Shown here in pieces: positions 1 through 5,412 of a stretch of DNA of 8,883 nt. This DNA is from JAAYAN01 sp964437215 (lineage in GTDB: Bacteria; Bacteroidota; Ignavibacteria; Ignavibacteriales; Melioribacteraceae), in the NCBI GenBank assembly GCA_964437215.1, contig CAYTFZ010000102.1, positions 1-8,883 of the forward strand. The letters run 5' to 3'. The stretch's first letter is position 1, and each line of letters begins with the position of its first letter. Both the position numbers and the translations under genes were made by a program. The notes below the pieces were generated by a model that had not been told where the DNA came from, did not search any database, and was given only the letters and a program-made list of their open reading frames with translations.

Positions 1-1
1 A

Positions 2-28
2 AAGCCCGTATCAAACGGGCTTCTTTTT
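2..28. terminator. Rho-independent terminator, possibly bidirectional
   Basis: The 8-bp stem AAGCCCGT (2-9) pairs perfectly with ACGGGCTT (15-22) around the 5-nt loop ATCAA and is followed on the plus strand by TTCTTTTT (21-28). On the plus strand it would end a gene lying left of the window. It also sits about 30 nt beyond the stop codon of the minus-strand gene at 54-386. In that direction the stem is followed by TTT before the window edge cuts the sequence, so it may serve both directions. The hairpin is seen directly; shared use is inferred. Confidence 0.85.
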
Positions 29-30
29 AA

Positions 31-57
31 TCAGGTTAGGTGCAAAATTCAGGTTAG
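31..57. repeat. 9-bp direct repeat TCAGGTTAG
   Basis: TCAGGTTAG occurs at 31-39 and again at 49-57, 18 bp apart, between the terminator and the end of the DUF6249-like gene. The second copy includes that gene's stop codon. It is short enough to be chance or a small slippage duplication, and no function is suggested. Confidence 0.35.
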
Positions 58-386
58 TTTTTGTCGTACTTCATTCCTAAAAAGAATGCAGCAATAAATC
101 CGCCGCCTATTCCCGAAATTATAAACAACGGAAGCCAGAATTCATTGCCGGTTGTTTCGTGAAGGGCAAGTCCTGCACCTAAAGTTATCCCGAAACAAAG
201 TACAACAATTCCCAGCCGCAGCCACGTAACCGGATTCCGCTTTGCTTTAAAAAGCTCGTTAATCTGTTCCGGACTCAATCCTTTTTCAATCATCATCTGC
301 CTTTCTCTTGCTCTGAAATAAAGATACGAAAAAATAACAAACGCTGTTGAAAGAAAAAATAAACTGCCTATAACCATATCTTCCAT
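54..386 (-). CDS. DUF6249-like small three-helix membrane protein
   Basis: This 110-residue membrane protein has no known biochemical function. Hydrophobic segments lie at about residues 4-24, 55-75 and 84-104. Between the first two is a charged loop (RARERQMMIEKGLSPEQI) of the type seen in DUF6249 proteins of Bacteroidota, which often carry an Arg/Glu-rich stretch ending in 'IEKGLSPE'. I chose the ATG at 386-384 because GGAGG stands 4 nt before it. An in-frame TTG 30 nt upstream (416-414) would give 120 residues but has no ribosome site, and its extension is made of the Shine-Dalgarno region itself. The gene is divergent from the ECF sigma gene at 519 and shares with it an intergenic region with matching promoter-like elements, so it is probably a target of that sigma factor. 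It could be a regulator of the sigma system or a stress-response membrane protein; the sequence does not decide. Family assignment is by recognition of pattern, not a search. Confidence 0.8.
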   Translation of the reverse strand: MEDMVIGSLFFLSTAFVIFSYLYFRARERQMMIEKGLSPEQINELFKAKRNPVTWLRLGIVVLCFGITLGAGLALHETTGNEFWLPLFIISGIGGGFIAAFFLGMKYDKN

Positions 387-390
387 AAAT

Positions 391-395
391 CCTCC
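391..395 (-). promoter_or_regulatory. Shine-Dalgarno GGAGG that decides the start of the DUF6249-like gene
   Basis: GGAGG on the minus strand (395-391) lies 4 nt upstream of the ATG at 386. The competing upstream TTG at 416 has no such element, so the shorter protein is preferred. Confidence 0.7.
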
Positions 396-429
396 AGTAT
401 TTACAAAATTTTTCAATTGCTTCTGAACA

Positions 430-460
430 TAAGACTTGTAAATTGATGTGAAAGGTTACA
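430..460 (-). promoter_or_regulatory. Candidate ECF-type promoter for the DUF6249-like gene
   Basis: On the minus strand TGTAAC (460-455, within TGTAACCTTT) is followed 19 nt later by GTCTTA (435-430, within AAGTCTTATG). The AAC-containing -35 box is the usual form for ECF sigma factors, for example TGTAAC for Bacillus subtilis SigX. The same two elements occur at almost the same spacing in front of the sigma gene on the other strand. Transcription would start near 424, leaving a leader of roughly 38 nt that carries the GGAGG ribosome site. The motif pair is seen; its recognition by the sigma factor encoded at 519-1085 is inferred. Confidence 0.55.
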
Positions 461-491
461 AGATTTTAAAAAATATTTTTCTGTAACCTTT
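451..491. repeat. Perfect 10-bp inverted repeat in the divergent intergenic region
   Basis: AAAGGTTACA (451-460) and its exact reverse complement TGTAACCTTT (482-491) are separated by 21 nt. The spacer contains the AT-only palindrome AAAAATATTTTT (469-480). Each arm coincides with the proposed -35 element of one of two back-to-back promoters, which explains the symmetry. It could instead be the operator of a dimeric regulator. It is not followed by a T-run in either direction, so it is not a standard terminator. Confidence 0.8.
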
Positions 492-511
492 TAGTAAAAT
501 TGAAAGTCATA
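482..511 (+). promoter_or_regulatory. Candidate autoregulatory ECF-type promoter of the sigma operon
   Basis: TGTAAC (482-487, within TGTAACCTTT) is followed after 18 nt by GTCATA (506-511, within AAAGTCATAAG). This mirrors the minus-strand elements at 460-430, whose spacing differs by one base. ECF sigma genes commonly have a promoter that their own product reads. Transcription would begin only a few bases before the ATG at 519, giving an almost leaderless mRNA, consistent with the lack of a clear Shine-Dalgarno sequence there. A housekeeping -10-like TAAAAT (495-500) is an alternative but has no matching -35. Confidence 0.55.
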
Positions 512-518
512 AGTTGCG

Positions 519-1085
519 ATGAAAAATTTAACCGATAACGAAATAATTGAATCTGTATTAAAAGGAAATCACGAGGATTATTCTTTAATAATAGACCGTT
601 ACAAAAACCGCGCGTATTCACTATTAAAAAAGATGTTGAAAAACGAAATGGATGCCGAAGAAGTTTTGCAGGATAGTTTTCTTAAAGCATTTAATTCGTT
701 AAAATCTTTCAGGATGGAATCGAAATTTTCGACTTGGTTTTACAGGATAATCTATAATACTGCGCTTACAACAATTTCCGATAAAAAACGCAAAATACGA
801 ATGGAGATGAAGTCGATAGATGAATGCTATAATCTCGAGGAAACCGCGAACAGCTTTTATTCCGAAAAGAATAATTCCGAAAAATTCATACTCGATTTAG
901 TTGAAAAACTGCCGGTTAAAAATTCGCTTGTTGTAATTTTGTTCTATATTGATAATCTTTCTGTTACAGAAATTGGAAATATTATGGGAATTACAACCGA
1001 AAATGCAAAAGTAATCCTTCACCGCTCGCGCAATGCTTTAAGGGATTTACTTATTAAGAGTAATTACCAGGAGAATTTATTATGA
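519..1085 (+). CDS. ECF-family RNA polymerase sigma factor
   Basis: This is a sigma-70 family factor of the small extracytoplasmic-function type (188 residues, typical length), which directs RNA polymerase to a limited promoter set. Region 2 spans about residues 20-92 and includes the hallmark stretch DAEEVLQDSFLKAFNSL followed by FSTWFYRIIYNTAL, the core-binding and -10-reading part. A variable linker follows (about 93-122), then region 4 (about 125-180) with a helix-turn-helix (SVTEIGNIMGITTENAKV) and RSRNALRDLL, which reads the -35. The ATG at 519 fits the normal ECF N-terminus (short lead, then a 'D..LI..V..G' pattern), although no strong ribosome site precedes it. The stop TGA overlaps the start of the next gene (ATGA, 1082-1085), so the two are translationally coupled. 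The promoter-like elements upstream suggest autoregulation. Which ECF group it belongs to, and what signal it answers, cannot be read from the sequence. Confidence 0.95.
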   Translation: MKNLTDNEIIESVLKGNHEDYSLIIDRYKNRAYSLLKKMLKNEMDAEEVLQDSFLKAFNSLKSFRMESKFSTWFYRIIYNTALTTISDKKRKIRMEMKSIDECYNLEETANSFYSEKNNSEKFILDLVEKLPVKNSLVVILFYIDNLSVTEIGNIMGITTENAKVILHRSRNALRDLLIKSNYQENLL

Positions 1086-1594
1086 AAATAACAGATGAAA
1101 TACTTAACAGATATATTGACGGCAGCTTAAATGCCGATGAAGTTAAACAACTTTCGGCAGAATTAGAAAACAATGAAGAAGCATTAAAAAAGTTACGCGC
1201 GCTTCAAACTGTTCATTCTTCTCTTTTTAAGATTAAAACTTCGGAAGCCCCCGAAGCATTAACGTTGAACGTAATGAATAAAATTTTGAAAAAAGAAAGA
1301 GTGGTTGTAAAAGATAAAGTATTTTTCAGGTTTGCATCTTTCATATTCGGTGTATTGGTTTTAACAACTATTGTTTTTGGAATTTATTCAGCAAATACTG
1401 AAAGTACAAAAGCAAATCCGGTTATTCAGAATTTGCTTATTCAGATACAAAATTTCACAGGAGATTTTTCCGTAAAAATCAATCCGGAAATTCTTAAAAC
1501 CGGAAGTCTGATTTTGGCGTTTGTTTTAATTATTGTTTTGTTTTTTATATACGAAAACCACAAAAGATTTATTAAATTTTTAAGCAGGTATTAA
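1082..1594 (+). CDS. Membrane-anchored anti-sigma-like protein, no zinc-binding motif
   Basis: This 170-residue protein is coupled to the ECF sigma gene by a 4-nt ATGA overlap and has its own AGGAG (1069-1073) 8 nt before the ATG. That position is the classic place for a cognate anti-sigma factor. The N-terminal about 80 residues are a soluble, helical, charged domain beginning 'ILNRYIDGSLNADEV', like the N-terminus of many cytoplasmic anti-sigma domains. It has no cysteine at all, so the HxxxCxxC zinc motif of ZAS anti-sigma factors is absent. Membrane segments are predicted at about 82-103 and 140-157, enclosing a roughly 35-residue loop that would face the periplasm, and the protein ends with a basic tail (KRFIKFLSRY). 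The likely job is to hold the sigma factor at the membrane until an envelope signal arrives. The role is inferred from position and architecture; sequence similarity to a named family is weak. Confidence 0.75.
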   Translation: MKITDEILNRYIDGSLNADEVKQLSAELENNEEALKKLRALQTVHSSLFKIKTSEAPEALTLNVMNKILKKERVVVKDKVFFRFASFIFGVLVLTTIVFGIYSANTESTKANPVIQNLLIQIQNFTGDFSVKINPEILKTGSLILAFVLIIVLFFIYENHKRFIKFLSRY

Positions 1595-1636
1595 ATATTT
1601 CAAATATTTCCGGAAAACGAATAATTATATTGGTAT
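1595..1636. other. Convergent intergenic region with short AT palindromes
   Basis: This 42-nt region separates the convergent anti-sigma and GH19-like genes. It holds two copies of AAATATTT (the first begins in the stop codon at 1593-1600, the second at 1602-1609) and the perfect palindrome TTTCCGGAAA (1607-1616). None has a loop and T-run typical of an intrinsic terminator, so no terminator is called. Confidence 0.4.
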
Positions 1637-2428
1637 TTATTTGATAAGTTCTTTGCCGGTAAAATAGACTTCCGAAAAAAGATTATATCCCTGCGAGTTG
1701 CCGTTAACCAGTTTACGCGCTTTTAACAGATTTTTTTCTTTAAGCGCCTCCCGTATTTCCTGCTCTTTATCCTTAAGCAAAGCAACAAGAAGTCTGGCAG
1801 CAACAGTGCTTGTATTTGCCATGTCAGGTTCTTCAAGAAGCATATCGCCTATTCCAATCATTTCGCCGTATTTTTTATAATTATCTTTGCCCAATAGCTG
1901 CGCAAAACCTCTTCCGCGGTATTTTTGCCCGTCAGGAGAACCAGAATTTCCCAAATCTTTCCTCTTATCGTAAAGATCGAAAGGGGTACCGTACGGCGAT
2001 GAATTTAAGCTTGATTTTTGTTCGTTTACAGGAAGGAAACTTTCAGTTTCGGCCCGGATAATTGCAAGTGCAATTAAAACAAAATCTTTTTCATAAAGAT
2101 CTACTTCTTTCAGTGCAGTCAGAATAAATGGAAGATTTTCGTTTATATTGTTTTTTGGGGTTTTAGGGAATAATTTATAAACATCGTCAACTGTAATTAA
2201 TTCTTTTTTCGGCGGTTCTTTTATTTTTGAAGCAATAAGAATCAGAGTATCTATATCTGCAACACCATCTTCCGGAAGACCGTTATCTGTCTGTAATTTT
2301 TTTATTGCCAGTAAAGTGCTGTTCCCAAAATTACCGTCAATTTTACCTTTAAAATAACCTAATTTTTGTAAATTTTCCTGAAGCCGCAGAATTTCAGTTC
2401 CGCTGTCGCCAAAAGTTAATCCGGACAT
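1637..2428 (-). CDS. Peptidoglycan-binding domain plus GH19/lysozyme-like hydrolase
   Basis: A 263-residue two-domain protein. Residues about 6-65 form a PG_binding_1 domain, with the pattern GDSGTEILRLQENLQKLGY, then DGNFGNSTLLAIKKLQ and the terminal GVADIDTL. Residues about 80-263 resemble the GH19 chitinase/endolysin fold: an 'AIIRAETESF' stretch (E127 is the likely catalytic acid), the characteristic KYRGRGFAQLLGKDNY block (169-184) and a late VNGNSQGYN (241-249). It should cleave peptidoglycan or chitin-like beta-1,4 glycans. There is no signal peptide or membrane segment, since the binding domain starts at residue 5. It therefore either stays in the cytosol, leaves by a non-classical route or acts like a phage endolysin. 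The ATG at 2428 is preceded by an AGGGGG purine tract about 5 nt away. It lies downstream of the HlyD-like gene with a 140-nt gap that holds a possible promoter. The first domain is confident; the exact glycan specificity is not. Confidence 0.82.
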   Translation of the reverse strand: MSGLTFGDSGTEILRLQENLQKLGYFKGKIDGNFGNSTLLAIKKLQTDNGLPEDGVADIDTLILIASKIKEPPKKELITVDDVYKLFPKTPKNNINENLPFILTALKEVDLYEKDFVLIALAIIRAETESFLPVNEQKSSLNSSPYGTPFDLYDKRKDLGNSGSPDGQKYRGRGFAQLLGKDNYKKYGEMIGIGDMLLEEPDMANTSTVAARLLVALLKDKEQEIREALKEKNLLKARKLVNGNSQGYNLFSEVYFTGKELIK

Positions 2429-2470
2429 TTATCCCCCTAACAAAACCAAGAACTTGTAATAACAAAATAG

Positions 2471-2499
2471 AACTTAAATAAACGATTCCGGCTTGTCAA
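2471..2499 (-). promoter_or_regulatory. Possible promoter of the GH19-like gene
   Basis: On the minus strand there is an exact TTGACA (2499-2494). A 17-nt spacer leads to TAAGTT (2476-2471), which matches TATAAT at only three positions. The position, about 45-70 nt before the ATG at 2428, is suitable. The -35 is overlapped by the palindrome AAATATTT region (2501-2508) just upstream. The -10 is poor, so the call is tentative. Confidence 0.3.
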
Positions 2500-2521
2500 G
2501 AAATATTTTGAAGTAAGAGGT

Positions 2522-2568
2522 TTTTCCTGATGAAAAGAGGAAAATAAGCCTGTAATTTTCAGCTGAAA
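2522..2568. repeat. Two small inverted repeats after the HlyD-like gene
   Basis: Immediately after the stop codon of the minus-strand gene at 2569 is the perfect 12-bp palindrome TTTCAGCTGAAA (2557-2568). A second inverted repeat has arms TTTTCCT (2522-2528) and AGGAAAA (2538-2544) around a 9-nt loop. Either could weakly slow transcription or protect the mRNA end, but neither has the GC stem and T-run of a standard terminator. Confidence 0.35.
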
Positions 2569-3630
2569 TCATTTAAAAATATTCCCGACCATTACAGTTA
2601 AATATTTCAAAGGAGAATATAAGGCAATTTGAATCTTGCATTCCACTAATGTTCCCGCGGGAATTTTATTTTCGGGAATAATAACGGAAGCGGAATAATA
2701 GAAATCATTATGCCCGGGTTTCTGTTCGCGTGAAAAAGTTTTAATTTTGCCTTCTGCAGAATTTCCGGTTAAGGGGTCGTTTATTAAGACGTTCATTCCG
2801 GTATTTAAATACTTCCGGTTTTCAGACTCAACCGGAATTTTGATTACTCCCATTGAAAGATCTGCTGCCGAAAGTAAAGTGTCGGTTGAAAAATAATTCA
2901 ATATTGCACCGGTAATGGGACTTTTAACTATCAGATTTCCGGCATTTTTATTTATAGTTTTTATTTTGTTTTCGTATGATTTAATCTGCGCTAAAATATA
3001 TTTAACATCTTTATTTTTCAATCCCGTTTTTAGTGAAATGTATTTAAGGCGGTCAATTTCTGTATCAACAGAATCCGATTCGTATAGTCTGAAAACTTCG
3101 GAATATTCCTCGGCTGAAATTTTATTTTTTGCAAAAAGAGATTTTTTTCGCAGGTAAATTCTTTTCTGCAAGGCATATTTCCTTCTGCTTGTTTCATATG
3201 TCTTCTGATACTCTTTCTGCACCGATTTATCAATATCTGATGTATCTGCCTTTAGCAAAGTTTTAAATTCTAAAATTCTGCTTTTTGCATAGTTTATTTC
3301 TTCAAGACTTTGAGCAGAGGTAATAAAAGCAATTGTGTCATTTTTTAATATACTTTCTTCTTCAGAAAGATTTTCTTTGAACGAAATTGCAAAATCTTTT
3401 TGCCCTTTCATCTGATAGAAGTGATCAACCGGAGTGTCTTTAAGATAATTTATAAAAGAACTGTGAAGTCCGTTTTCCTCTCCTTTGTAAACAATCCATT
3501 CGGCTTTTGGAAAAACAACGCTCTGGAATGTTAAGTAATATGGAATTTCAAAAGGAAGAAATAACAATAATAATAAAAGAGAAAAAATGCACAGGAACAA
3601 TAATCTTGTTCCGGATTTCAGCTTAAACAT
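2569..3630 (-). CDS. HlyD-like membrane fusion (periplasmic adaptor) protein
   Basis: A 353-residue protein with the architecture of a periplasmic adaptor. A single N-terminal membrane anchor lies at about residues 9-32. The first half of a lipoyl-like motif is around 93-104 (ILKNDTIAFITS). A long charged helical hairpin, probably coiled coil, covers about 108-228 (KSRILEFK to KNKDVKYILAQIKSYENKIK). The second lipoyl half is at 235-244 (VKSPITGAIL), followed by beta-barrel-like sequence from about 270 to 340 (NTGMNVLINDPLTGNSAEGKI). Such proteins normally bridge an inner-membrane ABC or RND pump to an outer-membrane channel. No pump or outer-membrane factor is visible nearby, so its partner is elsewhere or it has another role. 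Sequence conservation is low and the assignment rests mainly on the motif order. It follows the YitT gene by 64 nt on the same strand. An AGCAGG precedes the ATG at very short distance, so the start is reasonable but not certain. Confidence 0.72.
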   Translation of the reverse strand: MFKLKSGTRLLFLCIFSLLLLLLFLPFEIPYYLTFQSVVFPKAEWIVYKGEENGLHSSFINYLKDTPVDHFYQMKGQKDFAISFKENLSEEESILKNDTIAFITSAQSLEEINYAKSRILEFKTLLKADTSDIDKSVQKEYQKTYETSRRKYALQKRIYLRKKSLFAKNKISAEEYSEVFRLYESDSVDTEIDRLKYISLKTGLKNKDVKYILAQIKSYENKIKTINKNAGNLIVKSPITGAILNYFSTDTLLSAADLSMGVIKIPVESENRKYLNTGMNVLINDPLTGNSAEGKIKTFSREQKPGHNDFYYSASVIIPENKIPAGTLVECKIQIALYSPLKYLTVMVGNIFK

Positions 3631-3678
3631 TGCCTGCTCATAAAATCTTGGTTAATCTGTTCTTAATTTTATAAAACA

Positions 3679-4614
3679 TCAAAAGCGCCGCCTGAAACCG
3701 TTGCCTAAAACTTCGTGAACATTATTGATTATAACAAAAGCATCCGGGTCTATTTCTTTTATCATATCAAGCAAAGGTCCTATTTCCTTAAGCGTAACAA
3801 CCGTCATAATTACTTCGCGGTCGATGTTCCTATATAGCCCGCGTGTTTTAATAGCTGTTGCTCCGCGGCTTAAATCGTTTATTATATTATGCGAAATCTG
3901 CTCGTACTTATCGCTTATGATATATACCGCTTTTGCGTAATCCATGCCGTCAATAATCCAGTCGATAATTTTTGCCGATACAAAAAGCAGCATCAAGGCA
4001 TATAGTGTGAGTGAAAGAGCCGGTTTTTCGGGGGAAAGGTCTTTAAATTCTATTATAAGTCCGGCAAGAGCAATTACAAAAAAATCTATAATCATAATTG
4101 CCTGGCCGGGTTTAATTCCAAAACGTTTTTGCATAATTGAAGCAACAATATCGGAACCGGCGGTAGTTCCTTTAAATTTAAAAATAATTCCCAGACCTAT
4201 ACCTAAAAGTGCCGCACCTATTAAAATAAGAAATAAAAAATCGTGCTGAAGAAGATCTTTTACTGTTTGAGTGTCCTGAAGCCGGAGATTTTTGAATCCG
4301 AAAAAATCTCCCCTGAAAAGATCGATAAAAATCGAATTCAATGTAAATCCGAAAAAAGTCCGTGTTCCGAAACTGCTGCCCAGTTCTTTCCAGCCCCAGA
4401 TAAAAAGGGGAATGTTCATAAACCAGATTGATGTACCGATTGGGATTGTACCGTCGGATAAATAATATAACGCCATTCCGAGTCCGCTTACGCCGCCGGG
4501 AACAACTTTAGCTTCCACCAGGAATACGCCAATACCAATAGACATAACCGCTGCACCAAAAGCAATGAACAAGTACTCGGTAATCACATTTTTATTGAAA
4601 TTATTTTTGGTCAT
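3679..4614 (-). CDS. YitT-family membrane protein with C-terminal DUF2179 domain
   Basis: A 311-residue multi-spanning protein. The YitT_membrane region covers roughly residues 12-220 and contains two related halves: one marked by VPGGVSGLGMALYY (38-51) and the other by KGTTAGSDIVASIMQKRFG (148-166). Hydrophobic segments lie near 13-33, 60-76, 86-100, 126-146, 172-190 and 200-222. The C-terminal part, about 225-308, is a soluble DUF2179 domain (REVIMTVVTLKEIGPLLDMIKEIDPDAFVIINNVHEVLGNGF). The length is normal for the family, whose substrate or function is not established; a membrane transporter or regulatory role is usually proposed. The ATG at 4614 has AAGAGG (4625-4620) 5 nt upstream, a good ribosome site. 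Its promoter region is cut by the gap of Ns that begins at 4658. The HlyD-like gene follows in the same direction. Confidence 0.9.
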   Translation of the reverse strand: MTKNNFNKNVITEYLFIAFGAAVMSIGIGVFLVEAKVVPGGVSGLGMALYYLSDGTIPIGTSIWFMNIPLFIWGWKELGSSFGTRTFFGFTLNSIFIDLFRGDFFGFKNLRLQDTQTVKDLLQHDFLFLILIGAALLGIGLGIIFKFKGTTAGSDIVASIMQKRFGIKPGQAIMIIDFFVIALAGLIIEFKDLSPEKPALSLTLYALMLLFVSAKIIDWIIDGMDYAKAVYIISDKYEQISHNIINDLSRGATAIKTRGLYRNIDREVIMTVVTLKEIGPLLDMIKEIDPDAFVIINNVHEVLGNGFRRRF

Positions 4615-4633
4615 AAAAACCTCTTACGAATTT

Positions 4634-4657
4634 TTATCTTTCCTTTCTGAAAATATA
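4634..4657 (-). CDS. Possible C-terminal end of a rhomboid-like gene cut by the gap
   Basis: Reading the minus strand out of the gap gives an open frame ending Y-I-F-R-K-E-R-stop (stop at 4636-4634), 19 nt before the YitT start. The rhomboid protein encoded to the right of the gap has I-I-F-R-K-K-D-K at residues 179-186. The DNA matches in the same codon phase: TTTATCTTTCCTTTCTGAAAATA at the left edge against 4854-4875 with one base inserted. This suggests the tail of a second rhomboid-like protein. With only seven codons visible, and low-complexity DNA, chance similarity remains possible. Confidence 0.3.
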   Translation of the reverse strand, partial: YIFRKER

Positions 4658-4757
4658 NNNNNNNNNNNNNNNNNNNNNNNNNNNNNNNNNNNNNNNNNNN
4701 NNNNNNNNNNNNNNNNNNNNNNNNNNNNNNNNNNNNNNNNNNNNNNNNNNNNNNNNN
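4658..4757. other. Assembly gap (100 Ns)
   Basis: Exactly 100 Ns join two contigs. A round number like this is the usual placeholder for a gap of unknown size, so real sequence of any length may be missing here. The gap interrupts the region between the rhomboid gene and the YitT gene, hiding any promoter or additional gene between them. Confidence 0.98.
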
Positions 4758-4778
4758 AAATCACACAGCAGGTCAATT

Positions 4779-5411
4779 TTACTTATCGTATCTAATTTTA
4801 AGTTCTCTTGCCGGAATCTCGCTTTCTTCATCTTCCCAATCGTATTTTTTATATTTATCTTTCTTTCTGAAAATAATTGAAGAGATAAATCCTGTTATCC
4901 CGCCTGAAAGATGCGATTCCCACGAAACACCTTTTTCTAAGGGCAGAATTCCCCAAATCATTCCTCCGTAGAAAAAAATTACAAGCACAGCCAATGTAAC
5001 GGCGCGTGTATCTTTTTTTAAAATTCCGCTGAAAAAAAGAAACGAAGCCAGACCGTAAACAATTCCGCTTGCTCCTATATGATAAGACTGCCGCGCAAAA
5101 ATCCATACAAGCAGATTTGTTGCAAAATAGATAATTAAAAATGCTTTACGCGAGGTTTGGGGATAAAAATAAAACAGCGCAAATCCTAAAATTAAAACAG
5201 GAACCGAATTGGCAAAAAGATGCATAAAGCCGGAATGCAGAAGCGGAGCAAAAAATAATCCGTATAAACCTTCCGCTTTACGCGGAAGAATTCCGAATGA
5301 TGAAATTGAAAAACCCGTAATTGCCTCAAATGCTTCAATTATAAAACAAATTATCACTATTAAAACAGGAATTGCGAAGGCTTTTATTATTTTTTCTTTA
5401 TCATCTTTCAT
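4779..5411 (-). CDS. Rhomboid-family intramembrane serine protease
   Basis: A 210-residue six-helix membrane protein that should cut transmembrane substrates within the bilayer. The signature residues are all present: HLFAN (H64 and N68, the oxyanion/structural pair), GASG (113-116) with the catalytic Ser115 at the start of helix 4, and the catalytic His167 in SWESHLSGG of helix 6. Hydrophobic segments lie near 10-30, 62-84, 90-107, 113-131, 136-156 and 165-181. The cytoplasmic C-terminus is acidic then mixed (KYKKYDWEDEESE). The length is that of the minimal bacterial six-helix type with no extra domains. The ATG (5411-5409) begins one base after the TGA of pgl (TGAtATG), so it is probably translated by reinitiation; there is no clear ribosome site. 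It appears to belong to the zwf-pgl operon. Its substrate is unknown. Confidence 0.93.
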   Translation of the reverse strand: MKDDKEKIIKAFAIPVLIVIICFIIEAFEAITGFSISSFGILPRKAEGLYGLFFAPLLHSGFMHLFANSVPVLILGFALFYFYPQTSRKAFLIIYFATNLLVWIFARQSYHIGASGIVYGLASFLFFSGILKKDTRAVTLAVLVIFFYGGMIWGILPLEKGVSWESHLSGGITGFISSIIFRKKDKYKKYDWEDEESEIPARELKIRYDK

Positions 5412-5412
5412 A

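Noticed and set aside
387..416. Upstream TTG start extending the DUF6249-like protein to 120 residues
   Set aside because: The added stretch is the leader itself, including the GGAGG ribosome site of the ATG at 386, and the TTG has no ribosome site of its own.
451..491. Inverted repeat as a transcription terminator between the divergent genes
   Set aside because: The region lies between two outward-facing genes, the loop is long and AT-rich, and no T-run follows either arm. Promoter elements explain the symmetry better.
3944..4249. Plus-strand open frame of about 100 codons opposite the YitT gene
   Set aside because: It is the antisense shadow of a well-supported membrane protein gene, with Ser/Ile-rich low-complexity translation and no ribosome site.
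4634..4831. Continuous open frame running through the N gap
   Set aside because: The frame exists only because the Ns are unread, and its right half is out of frame with the rhomboid gene. Only the left end (4634-4657) was kept as a possible gene tail.
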